Positions 8,064 through 16,437 are shown, counted from the first letter of the stretch. The stretch is DNA of 32,381 nt from Planosporangium thailandense (GCF_011947195.1 NZ_JAATVY010000044.1:1-32381); one strand, 5' to 3'. Translations and numbers: made by a program. Notes: generated from the letters alone by a model not told the origin.

Positions 8064-9125
8064 GCCTGCGGGCCCGGGCCGGCCAAAGACACGTACGCGG
8101 GGCCAGGAGTTGTTGACGTACCCCTGCGGGTTCCACAGGGGTTCGGGGCGCTCGGGCTGGGTGGCCGCGCTGGTGTCCCAGGCGCGGGCGATGATCTCGG
8201 CCGGCCCGCGTGGGAGGTCGACGGTCGCCCGCCACAGCCGCCAGGCCCACGGCCCGGTGTCGGCGCCGAGGTCGGCCTGCTGCCAGTGGCGGCCGCCGTC
8301 GACCGAGACGTCGACCCGGGCGATCCGGCGGTCCTCGCCGGCGACCGCGTACCCGCTCACCGGGTTGGGGCCGGCCGGCAGCGGTTGGTCGTCGCCGGGA
8401 CGCAGGATGGCGGCGTTGAGCGCGATCACGCTCAGGGGCAGGCCGGCGGCGGCCGGATGGTCCTCGGCGGGCAGCAGCCGGTACGCGGAGGCCTGGAAGT
8501 AGTTGTCCGAGGGGCGGTCCTGGACGCTGATGCGCCGCACCCACTTCACACTGCGGGCGCCGATGTAGCCCGGCACCACCACCCGTACCGGCGCGCCGTG
8601 GACCACCGGCAGCGGCTCGCCGTTCATCTCCCAGGCCAGCAGCGGCTCGCCGGCCATCGCCTTGGCGACCGGGATGGACCCGCCGAACGGCTGCGGTGGA
8701 TCGGCCCGCGGCGACACGTCCGGCCCGGTGAAGGCGACGTGCCCGGCCGCCGGCCGTACGCCGGCCGCCGCGAGCACGTCGGCCAGGCGGGCTCCCGTCC
8801 AGCGGGCGGTGGAGATCGCGCCCGGTCCCCACGGCTCCTCGCCGGGGAGCGGGCGGACTCTGCTCAGGTCCGCCCGGCGGTTGCCGGCGCATACCAGCGT
8901 GGCCACCACGCTATGGCTGTCGAAGCGGCCGCGCAGGTCGGCCAGGGACAGGACCAGGGTGCGCTCGACCAGACCGTCCACCTCCAGCCGCCAGGCTCGC
9001 GGGTCGATGCGTGGGACCGGTCCGTGGTTGCGGCTGTAGAACGTGTCCAGCGGGGTGAGCGCGGCACCGTCGAGCGCGGCGCGGGGCGGTTCGGCGTTGT
9101 AGGGGTCGATCGAGTGCACGATCAT
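8058..9125 (-). CDS. Sulfite-oxidase-like molybdopterin-dependent oxidoreductase
   Basis: About 355 residues covering an oxidoreductase molybdopterin domain and a C-terminal dimerisation domain. The region near FYSRNHGPVP, the molybdenum-ligand Cys79 in ATLVCAGNRR, and GYIGARSVKWV with the RRISV continuation match the sulfite oxidase family. The C-terminal part shows ARVDVSVDGGRHWQQADLG and NPQGYVNNSWPRVRV. There is no haem b5 domain and no twin-arginine signal, so this is probably a soluble cytoplasmic enzyme of unknown electron acceptor and substrate. The ATG at 9125 was chosen; a GTG at 9152 would add nine residues and neither has a strong ribosome binding site. The DUF1275 gene lies 70 bases upstream on the same strand. 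Confidence 0.9.
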   Translation of the reverse strand: MIVHSIDPYNAEPPRAALDGAALTPLDTFYSRNHGPVPRIDPRAWRLEVDGLVERTLVLSLADLRGRFDSHSVVATLVCAGNRRADLSRVRPLPGEEPWGPGAISTARWTGARLADVLAAAGVRPAAGHVAFTGPDVSPRADPPQPFGGSIPVAKAMAGEPLLAWEMNGEPLPVVHGAPVRVVVPGYIGARSVKWVRRISVQDRPSDNYFQASAYRLLPAEDHPAAAGLPLSVIALNAAILRPGDDQPLPAGPNPVSGYAVAGEDRRIARVDVSVDGGRHWQQADLGADTGPWAWRLWRATVDLPRGPAEIIARAWDTSAATQPERPEPLWNPQGYVNNSWPRVRVFGRPGPAGL

Positions 9126-9195
9126 GTCGTCCCGCTTGCCCCACGCCCCCACGTCCGGATGCTAAGGCGGTGCGGTCAGGGGTGCAGGACGGCGT

Positions 9196-9930
9196 TCACG
9201 ATCGGTTCTGCCGGTCGTGGGTGAGCGCCGCCGCGGACACCGCCACGGCAGCGACGATCGCCGCCGGCAGGAGCGGCGCCCATAACGGCGCGACGTGCAG
9301 GACGAGCGCGCCGGCGGCGGCGCCGCACAGCAGCGCCGCCAACCGGGCCAGGCCGCCGGCGCCGGCCGCGAACCGGTGCGGGTCGACCGTCAGGCTGTGC
9401 GCCACCTTGGTGAGCGTGCCGGTCAGGTACGTCGTCGACGCGCCGCGCACGCCGGAGTTGATCGTGATCGCGCTCTGGAGACCCATGGCCAGGGCGGCCA
9501 GCCCGAGCAGGAGCGGCGTGGTGACGCGCCCGGGGTGCGCGCGGGTGGCCAGCCAGCCGGCCGCCATGCCGGCCAGCAGCACGACCTCGACCGCCGAGAC
9601 GACGGTGTGCCGCCGCCACCAACCGGATCCGCGATGGCGCAGAGGTACGGCGCCGATCGCCACCCCGATGGCGTAGCTGCCGACGGCGGTCGTGGCACCG
9701 AGCGCCAGCCGCGCGTCCGCGGTGGCGATCGCCCGGCCGAGCTGGACCATATTGCCGGTGATGACGCTGGCGAACAGGCCGCCGAGCCGCGTGACGCACA
9801 CGGCATCCAGGCCGCCGGACGCGGCGGTCAGGGGGAGCAGGAGTCGCGTGACCACCCGCTCTGGCAACGCGGCGCCACCCGCGTCCGGCCCGCCCCGGTG
9901 CGGGTCGACCGCGCGGTACGCCTCCTTCAC
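9196..9930 (-). CDS. DUF1275 (YoaK-like) integral membrane protein
   Basis: A membrane protein of up to 244 residues with about six hydrophobic helices. The family signature is clear near the N-terminus: AASGGLDAVCVTRLGGLFAS followed by VITGNMVQLGRA. QSAITINSGVRGASTTYLTG with TLTKVA in the second half is also typical. Function of the family is not established; transport has been suggested. The start is uncertain: GTG at 9930 gives a longer N-terminal tail than usual, and GTG at 9855 would place translation just before the first helix. It precedes the molybdenum-enzyme gene on the same strand and may be co-transcribed. Confidence 0.85.
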   Translation of the reverse strand: MKEAYRAVDPHRGGPDAGGAALPERVVTRLLLPLTAASGGLDAVCVTRLGGLFASVITGNMVQLGRAIATADARLALGATTAVGSYAIGVAIGAVPLRHRGSGWWRRHTVVSAVEVVLLAGMAAGWLATRAHPGRVTTPLLLGLAALAMGLQSAITINSGVRGASTTYLTGTLTKVAHSLTVDPHRFAAGAGGLARLAALLCGAAAGALVLHVAPLWAPLLPAAIVAAVAVSAAALTHDRQNRS

Positions 9931-10073
9931 GCCGTACGGGTACCCGGTCGTGCGGCCCCCATGCGGTCACCGTCCGCCACAGCACGCCGGCCTCAGCCAC
10001 CCAGCGACGTCCCTCATTTGTGGCGATTTTCCACCCATCGCGAATAGCTGACCCGGCAACGGGGTAACTCTCG

Positions 10074-10096
10074 GTTTATTGACTGAGCAAATAAAC
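10074..10096. promoter_or_regulatory. Operator-like inverted repeat upstream of the quinone reductase gene
   Basis: GTTTATT at 10074-10080 and AATAAAC at 10090-10096 are perfect inverted arms around a 9-base spacer. They form an AT-rich island in very GC-rich DNA. A possible -35 (TTGACT, 10079-10084) overlaps the left arm. The site is 30 bases before the ATG, a suitable place for a MarR- or HxlR-type redox- or quinone-responsive repressor. No such regulator is encoded next to it. Confidence 0.55.
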
Positions 10097-10125
10097 GGTG
10101 TACCGAACGGGAGGAACTCCGACTC

Positions 10126-10743
10126 ATGAGTGATGTGAAGCTGGCCGTCGTCTACTACTCGGCCACCGGTACCGTGCACGCCATGGCTGAGCGCGTGGCC
10201 GCCGCCGGTGAGAAGGCCGGCGCCGAGGTGCGCCTGCGCCAGGTGGCTGAACTCGCCCCCGCCGCGGCCATCGCCTCCAATCCGGCGTGGAGCCAGCACG
10301 TCGACGACACCAAGGACGAACCCAGGGCCACCGCCGACGACATCGTGTGGGCCGACGCCGTCCTGTTCGGCTCGCCCACCCGCTACGGCAACATCGCGAG
10401 CCAGCTCAAGCAGTTCATCGACACCCTCGGGCCGCAGTGGGCGCAGGGCCTGCTCGCCGACAAGGTCTACGCCGGGTTCACCGCTTCCCAGACCGCGCAC
10501 GGCGGCCAGGAGTCCACGCTGCTGGCGCTGTACAACACCTTCTACCACTTCGGCGGCATCGTGGTCGCCCCCGGCTACACCGATCCGCTGAAGTTCGTCG
10601 ACGGCAACCCGTACGGTGTCTCCCACGTCACCGGCGGCTCCAACACCGATCCGTTGACCGAGGTGCAGTTCGCCGCGCTGGACCACCTCGCCGACCGGGC
10701 CGTCACCATCGCCCGACGGCTCAAGGCCGGCGCCGGCGCCTGA
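10126..10743 (+). CDS. wrbA: NAD(P)H:quinone oxidoreductase, WrbA type
   Basis: A 205-residue flavodoxin-fold protein. YYSATGTVHAMAE is the FMN phosphate loop. GSPTRYGNIASQLKQFIDT and FTASQTAHGGQEST are WrbA hallmarks contacting the flavin ring, and the C-terminal NPYGVSHVTGG is also typical. WrbA enzymes reduce quinones by two electrons and protect against redox cycling. A strong site (GGGAGGA) precedes the ATG at 10126. The gene is monocistronic and ends at a hairpin shared with the convergent HAD gene. The palindrome upstream suggests dedicated regulation. Confidence 0.93.
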   Translation: MSDVKLAVVYYSATGTVHAMAERVAAAGEKAGAEVRLRQVAELAPAAAIASNPAWSQHVDDTKDEPRATADDIVWADAVLFGSPTRYGNIASQLKQFIDTLGPQWAQGLLADKVYAGFTASQTAHGGQESTLLALYNTFYHFGGIVVAPGYTDPLKFVDGNPYGVSHVTGGSNTDPLTEVQFAALDHLADRAVTIARRLKAGAGA

Positions 10744-10755
10744 CCGCCGTCGGCT

Positions 10756-10780
10756 CCTACCATCCACATTGTCTGGTAGG
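10756..10780. terminator. Bidirectional hairpin between the WrbA and HAD genes
   Basis: CCTACCA (10756-10762) and TGGTAGG (10774-10780) form a perfect 7-bp stem with an 11-base loop. It lies 13 bases after the WrbA stop and overlaps the stop codon of the convergent HAD gene, so it could end transcription from both sides. No U-tract follows, as is common in actinomycetes. Confidence 0.55.
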
Positions 10781-11431
10781 CAGTAGTCGCGGCAGGTCGG
10801 CGAGGGTAGCGACGACTGCGCCGGGCCAGGACGGGTCGGTGTCGTTGTGCTCGGTGGTACGGAACACCGTCATGCCCAGTGCCGCCGCGGCCGTCAGTTC
10901 ACCGTCCGCGCCGTCGCCCACGTACACGCAATCACCCGGACCGGCGCCCAGCGCCTCCACCGCCGCCAGGTAGATCCTGGGATCGGGCTTCGCCACGCCG
11001 AGTTCGCAGGAGAAGACGGCGGCGTCGAACCGGGTCGCCAGCGGGCAATCCGCCCACGCCTGTGCGCTCTCTGCGGTGGCGTTGCTGACCAGGCCGAGCC
11101 GGTACCCCGCCGCGCGCAGCGAATCGAGCAGGTCGAGCGTGGCCGGCGGGGCACTGGACAGGAGCCGCCGGGCGAGGTCGACGCGCAGCGCGGCGGCGCG
11201 TGCCAACCGGGCTCTCGACGGCGAACTGCCGAGCCGCTCCGCCAGGATCCGTACGGTCTGCTCCGCATCCCAGCCGACGAGGCGCTGTCGCCAGGTGGCG
11301 TGGTACGCCCGGACGAGGGCTGCCGGCTCGACTCCGACGATGGCCGCCATCTCCGCCACCACGCGGTCCCGCTCGTCGTCCGCGCCGTGGACCAGGGTGT
11401 GGAACAGGTCGAAGATCACGAACCGGGGCAT
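10757..11431 (-). CDS. HAD family hydrolase
   Basis: A 224-residue haloacid-dehalogenase-superfamily protein. Motif I is FDLFHTLVHG at the N-terminus, with the nucleophile Asp but Phe-His in place of the usual second Asp, as in haloacid-dehalogenase-like and many actinobacterial members. Motif II is GLVSNAT, motif III the lysine in GVAKPDPRIY, and motif IV YVGDGADGE. A helical cap lies between motifs I and II. It may be a small-molecule phosphatase or dehalogenase; the substrate cannot be predicted. The gene stands alone between two hairpins. Confidence 0.88.
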   Translation of the reverse strand: MPRFVIFDLFHTLVHGADDERDRVVAEMAAIVGVEPAALVRAYHATWRQRLVGWDAEQTVRILAERLGSSPSRARLARAAALRVDLARRLLSSAPPATLDLLDSLRAAGYRLGLVSNATAESAQAWADCPLATRFDAAVFSCELGVAKPDPRIYLAAVEALGAGPGDCVYVGDGADGELTAAAALGMTVFRTTEHNDTDPSWPGAVVATLADLPRLLPTRQCGW

Positions 11432-11447
11432 CGACGGAGATTAGCAG

Positions 11448-11483
11448 CCGGGGGTCGCCGACGACGGTGGCGGCGACCCCCGG
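11448..11483. terminator. Perfect 13-bp hairpin ending the decarboxylase operon
   Basis: CCGGGGGTCGCCG (11448-11460) pairs perfectly with CGGCGACCCCCGG (11471-11483) around a 10-base loop. It begins 4 bases beyond the stop codon of the minus-strand ThDP-enzyme gene and should end that three-gene operon. It also marks the left edge of the region C cassette. Confidence 0.8.
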
Positions 11484-11487
11484 TCGT

Positions 11488-13071
11488 TCAGAGCGATACC
11501 TCGATCAGCGTCGGTACGGTGCGGCCGAGCGCCTCGGTGACCGCCTTCGCCAGTTCCGCCGGCCCCTCGACGCGCTGCCCCTCGCCGCCGAGCGCCTTGC
11601 CCAGCAGCGGGAAGTCGGGGCTGCGGACGTCGACTGCGATCGGGGAGATGCCCACGCTCTCCATGCCTTCGCGGATCTCCTGGAAGCCGCCGTTGTTCAT
11701 CACCACGACCGGCAGGCCGAGCCCGAGGTCCACCGCGGTGGCGAACTCCTGGATGGTGAACATCGTGCCGCCGTCACCGGCCAGCACCACGACCGGCGTG
11801 CCGGGTGCGGCCAGCGCCGCGCCGATCCCGCCCGGGATGCCGTAGCCGAGCGTCGCGAACCCGGCGGGGTAGACGAACTGGCCGGGCCGCAGCGACGGCC
11901 ACTGGTGGGCGGTGCCGAAGTACGAGACCTGAGCGCTGTCCCCGGCGAAGATGGTCTCCGCGGGGAGCGCCTCGCGCAGCGCGGCGTGGTACGGCGCGAA
12001 GGGTGCCCCTTCGCGCAGCGCGTTCTCGTCGCACGCCGCGCGCAGCGCCGCGGCCTGCCGACCGAGGGCGTTGTCGACCTGAGCCGGAAGCGCGTCGAGC
12101 AGCAGTCGCAGGGTCTGCGCCGCGTCGCCGTGCAGCGGGTGGGTGGCCTCGAGGTTCTTGTCGAGCTGCCGTTCGTCGATGTCGACGCGTACGACCGGAC
12201 CGCTCGCTGCGACGGTGTGGCCCCACAGTTCGTCGTCGCCGAGCACGGAGCCGACGACGAGCAGGGCGCCGGCCGTCGCGATGATGCGGTGCGCCTCGTC
12301 CAGCCGGATCGCCGCGCCCAACGAGAGCGGGTGGGTCTCGGCGAGGATGCCCTTGCCGTTCACGGTGGTGATCACCGGAGCGTCGAGGCGTTCCGCGATC
12401 GCGCGTACCTCGTGGGTGGCGTGCCGGGCCCCGCCACCCACGATCATGACGACCGAGGGAGCGCTCGCGAGCACCGCGGCGGCCGCGCCGACCGCGGACG
12501 GTTCCGGCGTCGGTGCGGCCGCGCCGGCGACGGCTACCGTGGCCAGCGAGGCCGGGTCGTACTCCCCCTCGAGCACGTCGACGGGCACTTCGATGTGGAC
12601 GGGCCGGGGCCGGCCGCTCCGCCACCGGCCGAAGGCCTCGTTGATGGCGGCGTAGGCCTCGACCGCCGAGTCGACCCGGACGCTGCGGTCGACGACGGCG
12701 TCGAGGTGCGCGTGCTGGTCCTTGACCTCGTGCAGCCAGCCGATGTCCGCGCGCTCCTTCCCACGGGGCATCCCGGGGGAGACCAGCAGCATCGGGATCG
12801 AGTCGGCGTACGCCGTCGCGGCCGCGGTGACGGCGTTCATCAATCCGGGGCCGGTGGTCGTGATGACCACGCCCGGCCGGCCGCTGACCCGCGCGTAGGC
12901 GTCCGCGGCGTACCCGCCGCCCTGCTCGTGCCGCGGGGCGACGTGCCGGATCCCGCTGCCGTGGAGGTGGCGGTAGATCTCCAGGTTGTGCGTACCCGGG
13001 ATCCCGAAGGCCAGGTCGACCCCGTTGTCCACGAGCGCCTGGACGACCGCATGCCCACCTGAAGTGCTCAC
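11488..13071 (-). CDS. Thiamine-diphosphate-dependent enzyme, acetolactate-synthase / 5-guanidino-2-oxopentanoate decarboxylase (AruI)-like
   Basis: A 527-residue ThDP enzyme with the three usual domains. The pyrimidine-binding domain has catalytic Glu49 in APRHEQGGGYAADAYAR and the loop TTTGPGLMN. The central domain includes MIVGGGARHATHEV. The PP domain has the ThDP/Mg motif GDGG (432-435) ending in VVVMNN. Among family members it most resembles the 2-ketoarginine decarboxylase (AruI) and generic acetolactate-synthase-like branch; this is an impression from motifs, not a search. Its GTG overlaps the TGA of the amidohydrolase gene (GTGA), with AAGGAGG a few bases upstream. It is the last gene before a perfect hairpin. 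With a D-2-hydroxyacid dehydrogenase and importer nearby, a 2-oxo acid is a plausible substrate. Confidence 0.88.
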   Translation of the reverse strand: MSTSGGHAVVQALVDNGVDLAFGIPGTHNLEIYRHLHGSGIRHVAPRHEQGGGYAADAYARVSGRPGVVITTTGPGLMNAVTAAATAYADSIPMLLVSPGMPRGKERADIGWLHEVKDQHAHLDAVVDRSVRVDSAVEAYAAINEAFGRWRSGRPRPVHIEVPVDVLEGEYDPASLATVAVAGAAAPTPEPSAVGAAAAVLASAPSVVMIVGGGARHATHEVRAIAERLDAPVITTVNGKGILAETHPLSLGAAIRLDEAHRIIATAGALLVVGSVLGDDELWGHTVAASGPVVRVDIDERQLDKNLEATHPLHGDAAQTLRLLLDALPAQVDNALGRQAAALRAACDENALREGAPFAPYHAALREALPAETIFAGDSAQVSYFGTAHQWPSLRPGQFVYPAGFATLGYGIPGGIGAALAAPGTPVVVLAGDGGTMFTIQEFATAVDLGLGLPVVVMNNGGFQEIREGMESVGISPIAVDVRSPDFPLLGKALGGEGQRVEGPAELAKAVTEALGRTVPTLIEVSL

Positions 13072-14708
13072 TGGATACCTCCTTGCTGTGACCAGGCCAG
13101 CTCCCCGGCGACCCAGGTCTCGGTGACCGACGCGTACGCGAGAGCGTCGATCGGTGCGGTGACCGGGTCGGTGTCGACCAGGACGAGGTCGGCGCGGCTG
13201 CCGACCCGCAGCGTGCCGAGGTCGTGGCGGTCGAGCAGGTCGGCGGGCGTGCTGGTGATGCCGCGCAGCGCCGCCGACCGGCTCGCGCCCTGGGCGGCGC
13301 CGCCGGCCACCCCACCGTCCACGGTCGACCGGGTGACGGCCGCCCAGGCCGCCCGCAGCGGGCCGGGCATCGTGACCGGTGCGTCCGAGGAGACCACCAC
13401 GGGTACGCCGGTGCGCTCGAAGGTGCCGTACGGGTAGAACCGCCCGCCGTACTCGCCGTACTCCGCCATCAGCGAGTCGCCGTACAGGTGCACCTGCATC
13501 GGCTGCGGCACGGGCACGACGTCGAGCCGCGCCATCCGCTGGATCTGTTCGTCGGTCGGGAAGCCGCAGTGCTCGATGCGGTGCCGCAGGCCCTTGCGGG
13601 GCAGCTCGCCGCGGGCCTGCTCGACGGCGTCCAGCACGAGGCCGATCGGCAGCTCGCCCTGGGCGTGCGTCGCGGTGCGCAGCCCGAGCCGGTGAGCGGT
13701 CGTGATGAGCTCGATCAGCTCGGCCGGCTCGTGGTACAGGTAGCCGCGCGGCGACGGCGCACCGCAGCAGGCGTGGTCGCCCAGGTACGCGGTCCGTGCG
13801 ATGACCGAACCGTCGGCGTACAGCTTGACGCCGTGCAGTTCGAGCCGCTCGTCGCCGAGCCGGGACACGAGGCCCAGGCTGCGCAGGTGGTCGAGCGTGC
13901 TCGACAGGTACATCAGGTGGGCCCGCATCCGGAGCCGTCCGGCGTCGCGCGCCCGTAGGTACGCGGCCATCTCCAGCTCGGTCACCTGCGCGTCGCAGAT
14001 GGTGGTGATCCCGGCGGCGAGGAACGACTGCTGACCCAGGTCGAACAGGCGCGCCACCTCGTCGTCGGACATCGGCAGGTGGAAGTTCGGGCCGTGGTTG
14101 CCGACCTTCACGCCGTCCGGGCCGGTCAACAGGTCACAGGCCGAGTCGAAGATGACCCCGGTCGGGTTGCCGGTGTCGTCCCGGTCGATCCGGCCGCCCG
14201 GGGGAGTGACGGTGCCGGCGGTGATCCCGGCGTCGCGCAGGACCGCGCTGTTGACGGCGTACCCGTGGCCGCTCGCGTGCTGGATCTGCACCTGCCGGTC
14301 GGTGGCGACGCGGTCGAGGTCGGCGGCGCCGGGGTGGCGGCGCTCCGCCAGCCGCGACTGGTCGTACCCGTACCCGCGGATGGCGCCGGCCGGGCTCTGC
14401 TCGGCCCGGCGGCGCAGCCGGTCGACGATGTCGTCGATCGTCTTGGCGTCGGAGAGGTCCACCCAGTCCAGGCCGGAGCCGTGCAGGACGGTGTGCGCGT
14501 GGGCGTCGACGAAGCCGGGCAGCAGGGTACGCCCGTCGAGGTCGACCTCCCGCGCCAGGCCCTCGGCGCGCGCGTGCATGTCGGAGACGCTGCCGACGGC
14601 GCGGACCCGGCCGTCCTGCACCAGCAGGGCGGGGGGCGCTTCGGCGGCCGGGTCGGCGCCGGCCATCAGGCGGATGGGCCCGCCGGTGAAGATCACCGGT
14701 TCAGTCAT
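13068..14708 (-). CDS. Amidohydrolase family protein, YtcJ-like
   Basis: A 546-residue metal-dependent hydrolase. The N-terminal metal motif is FVDAHAHT (His70, His72), followed by the YtcJ-type GYGYDQSRLAERRHP. Further ligands appear in GVKLYADGSV, TATHAQGE, HRIEHCGF and SSDAPVTMPGPL, and the C-terminus returns to the small beta-domain (LGTLRVGSRADLVLVDTDP). Such enzymes hydrolyse exocyclic or cyclic amide bonds of small molecules. No signal peptide is seen, so it is cytoplasmic. The ATG at 14708 overlaps the TGA of the preceding M20 gene (ATGA); the in-frame codons further upstream lie inside that gene. Substrate unknown, presumably shared with its operon partners. Confidence 0.9.
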   Translation of the reverse strand: MTEPVIFTGGPIRLMAGADPAAEAPPALLVQDGRVRAVGSVSDMHARAEGLAREVDLDGRTLLPGFVDAHAHTVLHGSGLDWVDLSDAKTIDDIVDRLRRRAEQSPAGAIRGYGYDQSRLAERRHPGAADLDRVATDRQVQIQHASGHGYAVNSAVLRDAGITAGTVTPPGGRIDRDDTGNPTGVIFDSACDLLTGPDGVKVGNHGPNFHLPMSDDEVARLFDLGQQSFLAAGITTICDAQVTELEMAAYLRARDAGRLRMRAHLMYLSSTLDHLRSLGLVSRLGDERLELHGVKLYADGSVIARTAYLGDHACCGAPSPRGYLYHEPAELIELITTAHRLGLRTATHAQGELPIGLVLDAVEQARGELPRKGLRHRIEHCGFPTDEQIQRMARLDVVPVPQPMQVHLYGDSLMAEYGEYGGRFYPYGTFERTGVPVVVSSDAPVTMPGPLRAAWAAVTRSTVDGGVAGGAAQGASRSAALRGITSTPADLLDRHDLGTLRVGSRADLVLVDTDPVTAPIDALAYASVTETWVAGELAWSQQGGIQ

Positions 14709-16294
14709 CGTGCTTCCTTCGCGGTTGTCGGGATCCACCATTCACGACCGCGCGCGGTGGTGACGTACTCCGGCCAGCGGTAGTCGATCGGGGGCTGGAA
14801 GTCCTCGGTCAGCAGCGGCGGGGTGTCACCCGCCTCGGCCCGGCGCCGCCGGTGCTCGTCGGCCGCCGACTCGAGGGTCTCCGGGGAGCGGAGCAGGTCG
14901 AGCATCGTCCCGGTGACCACCTTCGCGGTGGCCTCGATCATCGGGTCGATGGTCTCGGGGATGCCGCCGAGGGCGTTCATCACCCAGGACGGGTAGCCGG
15001 CCTGTCCGGGCTGGACGGCGAGGGCCGGCCGGGCCATGTAGAACCGGATCGTGGGTGCGTACCAGGTCATCTCGACGTAGTCGTCGGAGGTCCAGTTGCG
15101 CTGCTCCGGCGGAAGGTGGCGGCGCAGCAGCTCCTCGGCGTCCCACGGGGCGATGGTGCGCAGCGTCTCGGGCAGGAACGGCTGCTCGTCCGGGGTCAGG
15201 CCGAGGGACTTCTGCAGCTGCTGGGCGATCGCCACGGCCTCCGGGCCGAACTGCGGCGCGCCGACCTCCTCCAGGTTCGCCCAGGTGACCTGGGCGAGCG
15301 TGTGGTTGGCCAGACCGGGGCGGTTACGGGCGACCCACCGGGCCTCGACGGTGCAGTGGGCGGTCCGGGCGGCCGCTTCGGCGTTCGCGTCGAGGACGGC
15401 GAGCACCGCCTCGGCCGAGGCCACGTCGGGGACCCGCCACGAGTACTGGATCTGGGCCATCCCGGCCGGCAGGTTGTCGGCGGTGGCCTGGCCGGCGGTG
15501 AGGATGGCTTCGCTGAGCGACCATCCGCCGGTGGCGGGCAGCATCGAGTCCTGCGTGGTCTTGGTCAGCGAGTACATCGTGAACAGGGCCGCGTTCGCGC
15601 CCGGCGCGCGGGCCGCCGAGTGGGACGCCGGGATCGGGCTGTCCGGGTCGGCGTACCCCCACGTCTCCGGCTGCTCGCAGGTGAACGTGTAGATCCGGCT
15701 GTAGTACGCGCCGCAGTGGGTGTCCCAGCGGACGGTGTTGCACAGCGGCAGCATGTAGAACGGGTGGAAGCTCAGGATCGCGTCGACGCCGTCGTAGTAG
15801 CCGCGCAGCCCGTGGACCACCTTGGAGCCCTGGACCTTCTCGGCGGGCTCGCCGGTGTAGACGAGCGTGCCGGCGATGTCGTGCTCGCGCATCGCCTGCT
15901 GGGTGGCGAGCAGCCCGGCCAGGGTCGAGATGCCGAGCGCCGAGTGCGGATCGGTGTGCCCGGCGGCGTGTTCGGACAGCCCCTCACGCGGCTGGCGCTC
16001 GGTCGTCGCCGCCTGGCAGTTGCCGGGCACCGCGTCGTACTCGGCATAGGTGAGCAGGGTCGGGCCGGCGCCGGGAGCGCCGTTGGTCCATCTGGCGCAG
16101 AAGGCGGTCGGCATCCCGCCGCTGCCTTCCTCCACGTCGAAGCCGTGCCGGCGCAGTGTGTCGGCGTACCACCGCGCCGACTCGTACTCGCGCCAGGCGG
16201 GCTCGGCGAGCTCCCAGATCGTGCGGTGCCACCGGGACACCTCATCGCGGTGCTCGTCGACCCAAGCTCGTGCTGACTCCTTCGCAGCGTCCAC
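14705..16294 (-). CDS. M20 family amidohydrolase, AbgB-like, with altered metal motif
   Basis: A 529-residue relative of p-aminobenzoyl-glutamate hydrolase subunit B and other M20D amidohydrolases. Recognisable parts are the N-terminal WELAEPAWREYESA, YAEYDAVPGNCQA at 83-95, His109-Ala-Ala-Gly-His113, GTLVYTGEPAEKVQGSK and the conserved histidine in LSFHPF (His177). The usual HACGH is HAAGH and the usual PAEE is PAEK, so two canonical metal ligands appear to be replaced. The GTG at 16294 has GAGGAGG about 9 bases upstream. It heads a tight operon with the YtcJ-like amidohydrolase and the ThDP enzyme and diverges from the D-2-hydroxyacid dehydrogenase gene. It may cleave an acyl-amino-acid-like amide with different metal chemistry (inference). 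Confidence 0.88.
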   Translation of the reverse strand: MDAAKESARAWVDEHRDEVSRWHRTIWELAEPAWREYESARWYADTLRRHGFDVEEGSGGMPTAFCARWTNGAPGAGPTLLTYAEYDAVPGNCQAATTERQPREGLSEHAAGHTDPHSALGISTLAGLLATQQAMREHDIAGTLVYTGEPAEKVQGSKVVHGLRGYYDGVDAILSFHPFYMLPLCNTVRWDTHCGAYYSRIYTFTCEQPETWGYADPDSPIPASHSAARAPGANAALFTMYSLTKTTQDSMLPATGGWSLSEAILTAGQATADNLPAGMAQIQYSWRVPDVASAEAVLAVLDANAEAAARTAHCTVEARWVARNRPGLANHTLAQVTWANLEEVGAPQFGPEAVAIAQQLQKSLGLTPDEQPFLPETLRTIAPWDAEELLRRHLPPEQRNWTSDDYVEMTWYAPTIRFYMARPALAVQPGQAGYPSWVMNALGGIPETIDPMIEATAKVVTGTMLDLLRSPETLESAADEHRRRRAEAGDTPPLLTEDFQPPIDYRWPEYVTTARGREWWIPTTAKEAR

Positions 16295-16437
16295 GCGTAC
16301 GTCCTCCTCGGGTGTGTGCGCTGACGCTAGCAGTCAAATGCCCCTCGCGGAACAACTTACGTCGGCGAATTCCGACTCATACCGCCGAATAAGTGGTGGG
16401 TATGGTGTCCGTGCCGCTCATACGTCACCATGCGGTT
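16295..16437. promoter_or_regulatory. Divergent promoter region with paired repeats
   Basis: This 143-base gap separates the M20 operon from the dehydrogenase gene. On the minus strand TAGCGT (16329-16324) is a good -10 for the M20 operon, identical to the one before the PotD gene. Two similar 8-mers, CGGCGAAT (16363-16370) and CGCCGAAT (16383-16390), start 20 bases apart. ACTTA (16355-16359) and TAAGT (16390-16394) are inverted arms around them. The arrangement suggests a regulator binding two successive helical turns. Confidence 0.4.

Noticed and set aside
11200-13062. 620-codon plus-strand frame opposite the ThDP enzyme gene
   Set aside because: Arg/Gly-rich without recognisable motifs; the opposite strand encodes a complete ThDP enzyme with all domains.
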